Below are positions 8,311-16,159 of a stretch of 64,000 nt of DNA, piece after piece. This stretch comes from Cereibacter azotoformans. Lineage in GTDB: Bacteria > Pseudomonadota > Alphaproteobacteria > Rhodobacterales > Rhodobacteraceae. Numbering within the stretch: position 1 is the first letter of the stretch; every line of letters starts with the position of its first letter. The notes beneath the pieces are model-generated. The model saw only the letters and a program-made list of their open reading frames with translations. It had not been told where the DNA came from and did not search any database. The position numbers were made by a program, and so were the translations under genes. The stretch covers positions 2,108,001 to 2,172,000 of the forward strand of contig JAGFXX010000001.1 of NCBI GenBank assembly GCA_017599285.1, given 5' to 3'.

Positions 8311-9796
8311 GTTCAGCCTGAACAACGCGATCAGGCCGCGGCAGGACGGTAGCTGTCGGTTCGCTCCTGCCGGATCATGGCCAGGACGAGGGCGATGACG
8401 GCGGCAAGAAGAGCCCTCAGACGGGCGAGGATCTTGCGGATGTTGTTGCCGCAGCCGCAGAGGACGGCGAAGAGCGCGTCACCAAGTGTGCCCTTCAGAA
8501 AGCAGCGGGCAAGGCGACCGTCGGCCTTCATGTGACCGATCTCGGGCTCGATGCTGCTGCGCCGTCGGAGGGCTCTTGCCAGCGCCGGGGTCAGGCCGCG
8601 GCGGGTGCCGCTGATCAGGACCTGGGTGTGCTCGACGCCGTGACCCTTGTAGCCGCGATCGACGACAGCCCGCTTCGGCGGGTGGCCGGTGAGAATGGCA
8701 ACCTGCTCCAGCGCCTCGCCGAGGGTGTGGCCGTCGTAAGGGTTCCCCGGCAGCGAGCGCGTGCCCACCACGAAGCCGCCCTTCAGCGTGGTGGCGATGC
8801 TAACCTTGGTGCCGAACTCGTAGCGCACCCGAGCCTTTCCCTTCGAGATGCAGTCGACCTCAGGCTCATGGAGCGAGTAGATCTTGCCCGGGTCCTTCGG
8901 CGCCTGGTGGAGCAGCCGCGAGACCAGCACGAGCTTGTCGAGCACCCGCTCGCGCAGCGGCCCCGCGGGGATCTCGTCAAGCTGCCGACGGATGTCCCGC
9001 ATCACGCGGCCGGTGTAACCCTTGAGCGTCCTCAACGCCTTGCGCATGCGCCGGAACTGCTTCGCATGCGCATAACGGCCGACCTGCGCCGCAAGCCGCG
9101 GCCCGAGACGCGCGTAGGTCTGGCGCAGCTCGATCCCGGCGTCCCGGGCCAGATCCACCAGCTGCGCCCGTGCGCGTTCGTAGAGCCGGGAGTCCGTCGG
9201 GTGCGCGATGTTCTTCTCCATGACGGTCGTATCCACCGCCACCTCGTCCAGGTTCGCACCCTCGACGGCACCGGACTTGCGACCTGCCTCGATGGTCTTC
9301 GTCAGCAGCCATTCGACGCCCTCTTCCCCGATCCGCTTCCGCCACCGGATGAGCGAGGTCGGGTCGATCGGCGGGCGATGCTGAAAGAACGTCTCGCCGG
9401 TGAAATGCTGAAAGTAGGGGTTCTCGACCCACCGCGCGACCACGGCCTCATCCGACAGCCGGAACGCGTGCTGCAGATAGAGCAGCCCCGCCACGAGCCG
9501 CGGCGACGTCGCTGGACGACCCGTGGTGAATGGGAAGAACCCCGCCCATTCGCGCTCGAAGAACTCCCAGTCGATCAGCCCCGCCAGCGTGACCAACTCA
9601 TGACGCATGTCGATCATGTCGACGAGGCGCGGCCGGAAGAGGTCGTTCTGCTCGGGAGGACGGGGACGATGCTTCATGCGACGGGCCAAAATTGCAGGGT
9701 TCTGGGCCGAATCCTATGAAATCCTGCAGGCCATGGCGACAGAAACCTCGGGTTTCAGACGGAAGATCAAACACTTCGGCGTTGTTCCGGCCGGAC
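8311..9796 (-). mobile_element. Full-length IS5-family element nested in the IS427-type element
   Basis: 1486 bp bounded by 18-bp imperfect inverted repeats: GTTCAGCCTGAACAACGC on the left and GTCCGGCCGGAACAACGC on the right (15 of 18 match). The flanks are TGCGTA (left) and TGAGTA (right), which fits a 6-base target duplication with one later change. Restoring the host sequence rejoins the IS427 transposase at a Ser-Asp-Tyr/Gly-Ala-Ala junction. It carries one intact transposase gene. Confidence 0.8.
8331..9677 (-). CDS. IS5-family transposase (intact)
   Basis: 448 residues from the ATG at 9677; a TTG four codons upstream would give 452, and neither has a clear ribosome site. The N-terminal InsH-like domain reads LVAGLLYLQHAFRLSDE and the helix-rich part GETFFQHRPPIDPTSL. 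The DDE acids are in LDEVAVDTTV, RAVVDRGYKGHGV and RRRSSIEPEIGHMK. The frame is complete and its stop lies 20 bases inside the left inverted repeat end, so this copy may still move. A related but truncated copy lies on the other strand at 10545-11215. Confidence 0.9.
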   Translation of the reverse strand: MKHRPRPPEQNDLFRPRLVDMIDMRHELVTLAGLIDWEFFEREWAGFFPFTTGRPATSPRLVAGLLYLQHAFRLSDEAVVARWVENPYFQHFTGETFFQHRPPIDPTSLIRWRKRIGEEGVEWLLTKTIEAGRKSGAVEGANLDEVAVDTTVMEKNIAHPTDSRLYERARAQLVDLARDAGIELRQTYARLGPRLAAQVGRYAHAKQFRRMRKALRTLKGYTGRVMRDIRRQLDEIPAGPLRERVLDKLVLVSRLLHQAPKDPGKIYSLHEPEVDCISKGKARVRYEFGTKVSIATTLKGGFVVGTRSLPGNPYDGHTLGEALEQVAILTGHPPKRAVVDRGYKGHGVEHTQVLISGTRRGLTPALARALRRRSSIEPEIGHMKADGRLARCFLKGTLGDALFAVLCGCGNNIRKILARLRALLAAVIALVLAMIRQERTDSYRPAAA

Positions 9797-9898
9797 TGAG
9801 TAGTCGCTGACCTGTCCAGCGGACATGAAGAACCCGATCGGCCGGCCCTGCGCATCGGCGACGGCATGCAACTTGGTGTTCATGCCCCCCGTTCTCAG

Positions 9899-9923
9899 GG
9901 AAACAGTCCCCCGGACTGTTTCC
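9899..9923. repeat. Palindromic insert inside the IS427 transposase remnant
   Basis: GGAAACAGTCC, loop CCC, GGACTGTTTCC: an 11-bp perfect stem. Compared with the family's uninterrupted sequence around RQIGR...GGMNTKLHA, roughly 35-40 extra bases including this palindrome are present. It resembles short palindromic elements scattered in Rhodobacterales genomes (general recollection, not a search result). Confidence 0.5.
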
Positions 9924-10356
9924 TGATCTTCGAACTGCGACCTATCTGACGCGCGCGCCCCCCTTTTTCACGCACAGGCTGGAAGCCGTGCGATGCGCCT
10001 TCAGCTAGGTCGCGTCGATCATGATCGTCTTGTGCTCGGCCCTCTCGGCCGCCAGGCCCATCATGATCCGGGCGAAGACTCCGTTCTCGCTCCAACGCTT
10101 CCAGCGATTGTAGAGGGTCTTCGCCGGCCCGTACTCCCTGGGTGCGTCGCACCACCGCAAACCATTGCGATTGACGAAGATTATGCCGCTCAGGACGCGC
10201 CGGTCGTCGACACGGGGCTTGCCAATGGCTCTTGGGAAGGAACGGCTTCAGGCGCTCCATTTGCGCCTCGGACAGCCAGTAGAGGTTGCTCATCGGTCAG
10301 GTCTCCTTGCGAGGCCTGAATCACGCGATCCCGACGAAATCAATGGGTCTGGAGTC

Positions 10357-10544
10357 TAGCGCATCATGGCAGATGAGAAAAGCCGGTAAGTCCAGACGGC
10401 CCTCGGCGTCAGCTTACGCTGAAAATGCGCTCGCCCCGCGAGTTCATCGCAGCCCAAACCGCAACCGCCTGAGTGTCCGGTGAAACAGGGGCAAGACCAG
10501 TAAGGGGCGGTCACGCCCCAGGCCTGAGTTCTGCAACAACGCCG
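10357..10544. other. Spacer between IS remnants, no gene seen
   Basis: 188 bases between the right end of the IS427-type element and the truncated IS5 copy. No supported gene, RNA or terminal repeat is visible. It may be debris of further elements or old chromosomal sequence. Confidence 0.5.
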
Positions 10545-11215
10545 TACTGGTGTCCCGGCTGCTGCACCAGCGGCCGAAGGATCCCGGCAAGATCTACGCG
10601 CTCCACGAGCCGGAGGTCGACTGCATCTCGAAGGGGTGAGGGCTGTCGGGCTTGCCCGCGCAACGCTCCAGTGGAGCGTTGCGAAGCCCGAACGCTCAGG
10701 TGCGCTACGAGTTCGGCACCAAGGTCAGCGTGGTCACCACGCTGACGGGCGGGTTCGTGGTGGGTACGCGCTCGCTGCCGGGCAATCCCTACGACGGCCA
10801 CACCCTCGGCGAGGCGCTGAAGCAGGTGGCGATCCTCACCGGCCACCCGCCGAAGCGCGCCGTCGTCGACCGCGGGTACAAGGGCCACGGGGTCGAGCAC
10901 ACCCAGGTGCCGATCAGCGGCACCCGCCGCGGACTGACCCCGGCCCTGGCGAAGGCCCTCCGCCGACGGAGCAGCATCGAACCCGAGATCGGCCACATGA
11001 GACTGACGTCCGACTCGCACGCTGCTTCCTAAAAGGGACACTAGGTGACGCGCTCTTCGCCGTCCTCTGCGGCTGCGGCCACAACATCCGCAAGATCCTC
11101 GCCCATCTGAGGGCTCTTCTTGCCGCCGTCATCACCCTCATCCTGGCGGTGCTCCGGCAGGCAAGACTCAGCGGCACAGCCTCGCGGCCGCCTGATCGCG
11201 TTGTTGAGGCTGAAC
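10545..11215 (+). mobile_element. Truncated second IS5-family copy with transposase pseudogene
   Basis: Holds the 3' part of the same transposase as at 8331-9677 but on the other strand: it starts in LVSRLLHQRPKDPGKIY, continues through RYEFGTKVSV and RAVVDRGYKGHGVEHTQ to GTLGDALFAVLCGCG, and ends in an inverted repeat equivalent to GTTCAGCCTCAACAACGC (17 of 18 bases like the left end of the intact copy). It is broken by 5' truncation, a TGA inside a 54-base palindromic insert, and a frameshift after EIGHM. Its last base is the final G of the cpaB stop codon on the other strand. Confidence 0.85.
10637..10693. repeat. 54-bp in-phase palindromic insert in the IS5 transposase remnant
   Basis: Where the intact copy has one Lys codon after ISKG, this copy has 57 bases, a net gain of 54 that keeps the reading phase but opens with TGA. 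The insert holds a two-part hairpin: CGGGCTT (10647-10653) pairs with AAGCCCG (10684-10690), and GCAACGCTCCA pairs with TGGAGCGTTGC around a single G. Confidence 0.65.
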
Positions 11216-12039
11216 TAATTGGTGCAGGGGATACTTTCCATCAGCTCTGCTCCACGGCGGGTTCGGATGGTGCAGCTGGGCTTTTCCTCGATCACGACGA
11301 TCCTGTCCGGCTCGCCGATCAGGATGCGGGTATCGACAGGAGCGGCATCCGCTTCGGTCGTATCGTCACGTCCCACCAGCGACAGCGAGAGGCGACCCGT
11401 TGCCTGTGCCTGAGCGAGGCGAGCGACCTGCTGGGGCGAGACCTCCACGGTCACCGTGCGGGCGATGATCGCCGACGTGGCGAGATCCGCGTTCGCCGTC
11501 TGATCCACCGCAACGATCGGGATCGTCTTTTCGATCAGGCGTGTGGTCTCGCCATTGGCACCGGCACCCGTCCAGTAGACGTCCACGCGGTCACCCGGCT
11601 GCAGGAATCCCGAAACGCCGGAAGCCACATCCACCTTGATGGCGAAGGCGCGCATGCCGCTTGCGAGCCGGAGACCAGCCTCGACACCCGGCTCCGTGAC
11701 CTTCACCGCCAGCACGGGCTCGAACTTCTCCATCTGGCGGAGGACATAGCGCGGCTTGCCGGTCTCGGGGAAAAGGGCGGTCTCGTCCTTGAAGATCGTC
11801 TCGGGCAGCGCGTTGGCGGGCCACAGGATCTTCTGGACATCCTCTCTGGAGAGCGGGGCGCCGTAGTTCAGGGGCTTGTTGGTCACGAAGACCTCGACCA
11901 TCGGGCCAAGCCTCTTGCGCGCCTCGCGCTCCTTCTCGAGGGCGACCTGGGTCTGGCTGATATAGCCTTGCGCCATGTAGACTGCGGCACCGGCCAGACC
12001 TAGCCCCATCAGCAGGACGAGGGCAAACATTCCGCGCAT
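11215..12039 (-). CDS. cpaB: Flp pilus assembly protein CpaB (RcpC)
   Basis: Periplasmic Tad component thought to link the secretin CpaC with peptidoglycan. The 274-residue protein begins MRGMFALVLLMGLGLAGAAVYM, an uncleaved or signal-type membrane segment, followed by a coiled stretch and an SAF domain with VFVTNKPLNYGAPLSREDV near residues 45-63 and LQPGDRVDVYWTG near 128. The ATG at 12039 was chosen because relatives begin there and GGAG stands 12 bases before it; an upstream extension would add unrelated residues. It follows the two pilin genes on the same strand. Its stop TAG borrows its G from the end of the neighbouring IS remnant. Confidence 0.9.
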   Translation of the reverse strand: MRGMFALVLLMGLGLAGAAVYMAQGYISQTQVALEKEREARKRLGPMVEVFVTNKPLNYGAPLSREDVQKILWPANALPETIFKDETALFPETGKPRYVLRQMEKFEPVLAVKVTEPGVEAGLRLASGMRAFAIKVDVASGVSGFLQPGDRVDVYWTGAGANGETTRLIEKTIPIVAVDQTANADLATSAIIARTVTVEVSPQQVARLAQAQATGRLSLSLVGRDDTTEADAAPVDTRILIGEPDRIVVIEEKPSCTIRTRRGAELMESIPCTN

Positions 12040-12090
12040 CAGTCTAATCTCCGTGATGTCTCGGGCGCCCCGCCGGGCCTTCAACGAAAA

Positions 12091-12276
12091 TCAACTATAG
12101 TCCAGCGCTTGCTGCACTGCGTTGTTGATCTTGTCAGCCGCATCTAGAAACAGGGAAGGGTATAGCAGTGAAATTAGCACCAGGGTCAGAGTCAAGATGG
12201 CCGCTGTGAGCACAACCCAATCAACTGTGACTGCCCCTTCTTCGTTACTCCAAACGAACCGCAAAGCCGGCAGCAT
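12091..12276 (-). CDS. Flp-family type IVb pilin (second copy)
   Basis: 61 residues. A 14-residue leader ending in Gly is followed by AVTVDWVVLTAAILTLTLVL, the N-terminal helix of a Flp pilin. Cleavage by the prepilin peptidase encoded at 22444-22947 is expected after that Gly. The family's usual GxxxxEY appears here as GAVTVDW. It lies 134 bases after the first pilin gene and 51 bases before cpaB, in one leftward unit. The C-terminal half differs strongly from the other pilin, so it may be a minor subunit. Confidence 0.85.
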   Translation of the reverse strand: MLPALRFVWSNEEGAVTVDWVVLTAAILTLTLVLISLLYPSLFLDAADKINNAVQQALDYS

Positions 12277-12371
12277 CAGCGCACTTCCTTACGAACCTGG
12301 CTTTCGCGCAGTCAAGCCAAGACTTGAAGCGCTGTTTTCCGCCTAGCGTTGTCAGCATCAAGAATCAGGAA

Positions 12372-12395
12372 AGGCCGGGGGCGTCCCCGACCTTG
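12372..12395 (-). terminator. Hairpin between the two pilin genes (attenuator or terminator)
   Basis: On the minus strand AAGGTCGGGG, loop ACGC, CCCCGGCCTT: a 10-bp stem with one G-T pair, directly after the first pilin stop, followed by TTCCTGATTCTT. It would let the first pilin be made in excess over the second pilin and cpaB. Confidence 0.6.
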
Positions 12396-12410
12396 ATCTT
12401 TAGAAGAAGC

Positions 12411-12614
12411 TTATTCTGCCTCTTCTCCTGTGTAGTCGATCCCCGCCTGCACATCGTTTGCGATGGAGGTGCCGGCTGCAATAATCTTCGGGCCAATTGC
12501 CTGCACGACGAGAAGCCCAAGGCCAACGATGGCAGCGGTCAGCACGACCCAGTCGACGGTCACGGCGCCGTCTTCGTCATTGCGGAAGTTCTTGAAGATG
12601 TTCAGCAGTTTCAT
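12411..12614 (-). CDS. flp: Flp-family type IVb pilin (probable major pilin)
   Basis: 67 residues with a 16-residue leader rich in Asn, Asp and Lys, then the cleavage Gly and AVTVDWVVLTAAIVGLGLLV, the hydrophobic assembly helix. It is first in the leftward unit and is followed by a strong hairpin, as for an abundantly made pilin. The acidic tail DYTGEEAE is typical of short Flp subunits. AAGGGTTGG precedes the ATG as ribosome site. The processing motif has D and W where the classical Flp motif has E and Y. Confidence 0.9.
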   Translation of the reverse strand: MKLLNIFKNFRNDEDGAVTVDWVVLTAAIVGLGLLVVQAIGPKIIAAGTSIANDVQAGIDYTGEEAE

Positions 12615-12964
12615 GGTTCCAACCCTTGCTTGAGGTTCATCCTGTCGCCGCCGGTTCGGTGCGCTCTTCCCGGTCTCGTCCGGTCAGGTTTCCGCTTCGG
12701 CATGGGGTCAATTAGCCTGTCGAATGTGGCGGCACTTTGGTCTCCCGCAGGTTTTTTGCGGCACGGACGTCAGCGAACCCCATCCATATGCAAGCCCGTG
12801 CATCCGAAAGATAATTCCAACCCGGCAAGGCCGGGCGCGGGGACGGACTGTGGGGTTTCGGTCCCATTTGTGACGAATCCGGCAGAAAGGCGGCGGGAAA
12901 TCTGGCTCGCGACACCGCCTCCTCCTAGAATCGCCGAAAGACAGAACGAGCGGGCAGTCCTGCA
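12615..12964. other. Divergent intergenic region of the Tad locus
   Basis: 350 bases between the pilin gene and the transglycosylase gene, without a supported gene. It must hold the promoters of both directions. A small hairpin CCCGGC-AAG-GCCGGG lies at 12821-12835. I see no clear sigma-54 or sigma-70 pair. Confidence 0.5.
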
Positions 12965-13846
12965 ATGCGAACCCGGAAAGGCTTGCTGTTTCTCGCCGCG
13001 GCGCTGGCCGTGCCCGGCATGGCGTGGGCCGAACTCGGTCCGGCCGGGGATTTCACCTTCCGGCGCGTGAAGCCTCCGGGCGAGGGAGCCTCGCGGAGGA
13101 TCACGGTGCAGATCGACCCCGCAGAACAGGCGCGCAGGCTGGCCGCCCTTCCCAAGGTCCAGCCGCGCAGGCCCGATCCGCCGCCGGCGCCACAAGCGCC
13201 GTTCCAGCCGGGGACGGCGGGGATAACCCCCGGCCCGACGCCGGGCAGCGCCTCCTACGGCTGGTTCTGGGACCGGGTGCCGGTCGCGCTGGCGGCGATG
13301 CAGGGGCGCTTTCCGCTCGCACTGGCCAACCTCTCGCAAGGGCCCGGAGGCGCCGCCGTCCGCGCGCCGAGGATGCAGCACATGCAGCAGATCGCCGAGC
13401 GACACGGGCTCGACATCCTCAAGGCCACGCTGGGCACGCGCGTTTCGCCGGCGCTGGTGCTGGCCGTGATCGGGATCGAGAGCGGCGGGCGCGTCAATGC
13501 GGTCAGCTCCGCCGGAGCGCAGGGGCTGATGCAGCTCATACCCGCAACCGCGAGGCGCTTCGGCGTCACCGACTCGCTCGACCCCGCGCAGAACATCCGC
13601 GGCGGCGTGGCCTATCTCGACTGGCTGATGGGAGAGTTCGGAGGCGATCCGCTGATGGTGCTGGCCGCCTACAACGCCGGCGAGGGGGCCGTGCGGGCGA
13701 ACGGCGGCGTGCCGCCCTACGCCGAGACGAGGGATTATGTGCCGAAGGTTCTTGCCGCATGGCAGGTGGCCCAGGGCCTGTGCCTGACGCCGCCGGAGCT
13801 GGTGTCGGACCCGTGTGTCTTCCGTGTCCTGTCCGCAGGACTCTGA
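12965..13846 (+). CDS. Lytic transglycosylase, SLT family 1
   Basis: Periplasmic enzyme that cuts peptidoglycan. The 293 residues begin with a signal peptide (basic MRTRK, hydrophobic core, AWA cleavage). A Pro-rich linker near 70-95 follows, then the goose-lysozyme-like domain with the catalytic Glu in VIGIESGGRVNAVSS near residue 170, GAQGLMQLIPATARRFGV near 184, and AAYNAGEGAV near 237. It lies at the head of the rightward Tad gene run, so it may open the wall for the pilus machine; this is inferred from position. Separate promoters are possible, since 192 bases separate it from cpaC. Confidence 0.92.
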   Translation: MRTRKGLLFLAAALAVPGMAWAELGPAGDFTFRRVKPPGEGASRRITVQIDPAEQARRLAALPKVQPRRPDPPPAPQAPFQPGTAGITPGPTPGSASYGWFWDRVPVALAAMQGRFPLALANLSQGPGGAAVRAPRMQHMQQIAERHGLDILKATLGTRVSPALVLAVIGIESGGRVNAVSSAGAQGLMQLIPATARRFGVTDSLDPAQNIRGGVAYLDWLMGEFGGDPLMVLAAYNAGEGAVRANGGVPPYAETRDYVPKVLAAWQVAQGLCLTPPELVSDPCVFRVLSAGL

Positions 13847-14038
13847 CCGCCGTGCGGCGAGGGCGACCGCCCGTTTCGTGCAAGGAAGCGAACAGGCCGC
13901 GCTCTGTGTTGCCGGTTGTCCACATGCATCTTCACCTGCAAACCCATGAATATTGAATTGATTTGCGCTATGCGTCATCGTGCGGGCCTGCGTGGGCGAC
14001 AAGACCTGCGGGGAGGCGGCATCCGAAAGGCAGGCCAG

Positions 14039-15424
14039 ATGAGCATGAACCATATACTTCGGATGGGGATGGCCGCGCTCGCGTTCATGGCCTCCGCCGC
14101 ACCGATGGCCGTCTCGGCCCAGACCTTGCGGGTGATGGAGGGCTCTGCCTCCGGGGCGCTCAATGTGCCGATGAACCGCGCCGTCGTGGTGGAGAGCGAC
14201 CGCCCCTTTGCCGAACTGTCGATCGCCAACCCGGGCATCGCCGACATCTCCACCCTCTCGGAAACCTCGATCTATGTGCTGGGCAAGGCGCCGGGGCGGA
14301 CGACGCTCACGCTTCTGGGGGCTGACGGGCGGCTGATCTCGAACGTGGATGTCCATGTCACGCCCGACGTGGCCGAGTTCAAGGAACGCCTTCGCCAGAT
14401 CCTGCCCGGCGAGAACATCGAGGTGCGCACGGCCAACGACGGGATCGTGCTCTCGGGCACCGTCAGCAGCGCCGAGCGGCTCGACCGGGCGCTCGATCTC
14501 GCCAATCGCTACGCGCCGGACCGGGTCTCGAACCTCATGAGCGTGGGCGGCACGCAGCAGGTCATGCTGAAGGTGCGGTTTGCCGAGATGCAGCGGTCCG
14601 TGGCAAAAAGTCTCGGCTCGTCGATCTATGCCCGCAACGGATCGGGCTCGGTCATCGGCGGCACCGGAACGCTGCTTCAGAACGGCATCCCGCCCTCGGG
14701 CGCCCCGATCACCACAGCGGCGACGGGCGCGCTCGGGCTGGGCTTTTCGGTGGGGGCGCTGGAGTTTTCGGTCCTGCTCGAGGCGCTCGAATCGAAGGGT
14801 GTCGTGCGCACGCTGGCCGAGCCGAACCTCACCGCGCTGTCGGGACAGGAGGCGAAGTTCCTCGCCGGCGGCGAATATCCGATCCCGGTCGCAAGCGGCG
14901 ACGAGAAGATCGCCATCGAATACAAGCCCTTCGGCGTCGAGCTGAACTTCACCCCGGTGGTGGTGGACGGCAGCCAGATCAACCTGATGATCAATGCCGC
15001 GGTCTCCTCGATCGACAACACCGTGTCGCTCGAAAGCGCGGGCTTCACCATCAACGCCTTCAAGCGGCGCGAGACCTCGACCACGGTCGAGATGCGCGAC
15101 GGCGAGAGCTTTGCCATCGCGGGCCTCCTGCAGGACGATTTCCGCAATCTCAACGGACAGGTGCCGTGGCTGGGCGACATCCCGATCCTCGGCGCGCTGT
15201 TCCGCAGCGCCGAATACCAGAGATCGCAGAGCGAGCTGGTCATCATCGTGACCCCGCATCTGGTGACCCCCACCCGCGGCGAGGCGCTGGCCCTGCCGAC
15301 CGACCGGATCAAGCTGCCGTCCGAGAAGGAGCTGTTCCTCTTCGGACGCGTCACCGGACGGGGGGCCGCGGGCGAGGTCGCGCGGCAGGATTTCAGCGGC
15401 TCTTACGGCTATGTGATGGAGTGA
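14039..15424 (+). CDS. cpaC: Tad pilus secretin CpaC (RcpA)
   Basis: Outer-membrane channel of the Tad system. 461 residues with a signal peptide (hydrophobic core, cleavage near AVSA). An N-terminal BON/pilus-specific domain contains NVPMNRAVVVESDRPFAEL and IYVLGKAPGRTTLTL. The secretin domain follows, with VLLEALESKGVVRTLAEPNL and AGGEYPIPV, ending in VPWLGDIPILGALFRS. The ATG at 14039 was chosen because a signal peptide starts there, with AAAGGCAGG upstream. The OmpA lipoprotein gene starts 3 bases after the stop, indicating cotranscription. Confidence 0.95.
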   Translation: MSMNHILRMGMAALAFMASAAPMAVSAQTLRVMEGSASGALNVPMNRAVVVESDRPFAELSIANPGIADISTLSETSIYVLGKAPGRTTLTLLGADGRLISNVDVHVTPDVAEFKERLRQILPGENIEVRTANDGIVLSGTVSSAERLDRALDLANRYAPDRVSNLMSVGGTQQVMLKVRFAEMQRSVAKSLGSSIYARNGSGSVIGGTGTLLQNGIPPSGAPITTAATGALGLGFSVGALEFSVLLEALESKGVVRTLAEPNLTALSGQEAKFLAGGEYPIPVASGDEKIAIEYKPFGVELNFTPVVVDGSQINLMINAAVSSIDNTVSLESAGFTINAFKRRETSTTVEMRDGESFAIAGLLQDDFRNLNGQVPWLGDIPILGALFRSAEYQRSQSELVIIVTPHLVTPTRGEALALPTDRIKLPSEKELFLFGRVTGRGAAGEVARQDFSGSYGYVME

Positions 15425-15427
15425 GCG

Positions 15428-16066
15428 ATGAAGATGCTGCGCAGCTCCCTCCTCGCCGCACCGCTTGCCCTTCTTGCGGCCTGCGGTGACCATCCGGTCT
15501 CGTCCGAGATCAACGACGGCACCTTCGGCAACGCCACGATGAACAACTCGCTCCTGCAGATGGGCGAGATCGACGCGACCCAGGCGCTCGGCCAGCGGTT
15601 CGCGTCCGAGGTCGAGCCGACCATCACCTTCCCGTTCGACAGCGCCCGGCTGACCCCGGAGGCCCAGCGCGTCCTGCGCGAACAGGCCAACTGGATCCGG
15701 CAATTCCCCGAGGTTCGCTTCCGCGTCTATGGCCACACGGACCTTGTGGGATCTGCCGCCTACAACAAGTCTCTGGGCCTGCGGCGCGCCAAGGCGGTGG
15801 TCGCCTTCTTCGCCTCGCAAGGCATCAGCCCCTCACGATTGGAGGCGCTTGTTTCCTATGGCGAAACAAGACCGGTGATTCCCGTCGCCACACCGGAAGA
15901 GCGCAACCGCCGGACCGTCACCGAGGTCTCGGGGTTCATCGCGGGCCGAGGGATGTCGATCAACGGCAAGTACATGGCGGTTGTCTTCCGGGAATATGTA
16001 AGCGGCGCGACGCGCGTTCATCCTGCGAACCGCGTGATCGCCACGCAGGTCGCCCCCGGAGGCTGA
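15428..16066 (+). CDS. OmpA-domain lipoprotein of the Tad locus
   Basis: 212 residues with a lipoprotein signal (LLAAPLALLAAC, acylated Cys near residue 19) and an OmpA-like peptidoglycan-binding domain: ITFPFDSARLTPEAQRVL near 60-80, VYGHTDLVGSAAYNKSLGLRRAKAV near 100-125, and YGETRPV. It occupies the place held in other Tad loci by CpaD/RcpB, a lipoprotein that helps the secretin, so it may anchor CpaC to the wall (inferred). GGAG precedes the ATG. A hairpin follows the stop, so it may end the cpaC transcript. Confidence 0.85.
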   Translation: MKMLRSSLLAAPLALLAACGDHPVSSEINDGTFGNATMNNSLLQMGEIDATQALGQRFASEVEPTITFPFDSARLTPEAQRVLREQANWIRQFPEVRFRVYGHTDLVGSAAYNKSLGLRRAKAVVAFFASQGISPSRLEALVSYGETRPVIPVATPEERNRRTVTEVSGFIAGRGMSINGKYMAVVFREYVSGATRVHPANRVIATQVAPGG

Positions 16067-16070
16067 CGGA

Positions 16071-16090
16071 CGGGGTCCTGTGGGGCCCCG
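16071..16090 (+). terminator. Hairpin after the OmpA lipoprotein gene
   Basis: CGGGGTCC, loop TGTG, GGGCCCCG: an 8-bp stem (one G-T pair) 4 bases after the stop. A T-run (TTTTTTT) lies about 20 bases further on, too distant for a classical terminator. It may separate cpaC-ompA from cpaE onwards. Confidence 0.5.
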
Positions 16091-16137
16091 CCTCCCGATC
16101 AAACAATAACGTTTTTTTAGCCCAATTCCTGCCACCA

Positions 16138-16159
16138 TTGCGCAGCACCATGTGCGCAA
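16138..16159. promoter_or_regulatory. Inverted repeat TTGCGCA-N8-TGCGCAA before cpaE
   Basis: A perfect 7-bp inverted repeat with an 8-base spacer, 126 bases before the cpaE start, in the gap after the hairpin of the upstream unit. The form is that of a dimeric regulator site. No regulator can be named. Confidence 0.4.

Larger units (their letters stand above)
8002..10293 (-). pseudogene. IS427-type DDE transposase, frameshifted and split by a nested IS
   Basis: The start (MSNLYWLSEAQMERLKPFLPK) is at 10293. The frame shifts soon after; the family sequence continues in another frame (for example REYGPAKTLYNRWKRW near 10120), and a palindromic insert follows at 9899-9923. The part ending IGFFMSAGQVSDY stops at about 9800, where the second IS enters. 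The coding sequence resumes at about 8310 with AGAAALLGSLPKADWLLADRGYD (DDE Asp) and RIEIMFGRLKDWRRVATRYDR (DDE Glu region). It cannot give a working transposase. Confidence 0.85.
7983..10356 (-). mobile_element. IS427-type (IS5 family) insertion sequence, interrupted by a second IS
   Basis: Terminal inverted repeats GGCTCCAGAC (left) and GACTCCAGAC (right, read inward) are flanked by TA on both sides (7981-7982 and 10357-10358), the 2-base target duplication expected for this subgroup. Removing the nested 1486-bp element and one copy of its 6-base duplication leaves about 880 bp, a normal IS427 size. The transposase gene is broken both by the nested insertion and by frameshifts, so the element is dead. 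Confidence 0.75.

Noticed and set aside
7983-11215. Composite transposon formed by the two IS5 copies
   Set aside because: One copy is truncated and the interval holds only IS debris, so no cargo is bracketed.
12708-12965. Small frame in the pilin/transglycosylase gap
   Set aside because: No ribosome site, no family likeness and poor codon pattern; treated as intergenic.
12770-15820. Minus-strand open frame of about 1016 codons
   Set aside because: Antisense to the transglycosylase, cpaC and the OmpA gene, whose products are clear; low-complexity composition.
16111-16119. T-run after the OmpA gene as part of a classical terminator
   Set aside because: It lies about 20 bases beyond the hairpin; only the hairpin is kept as a candidate.
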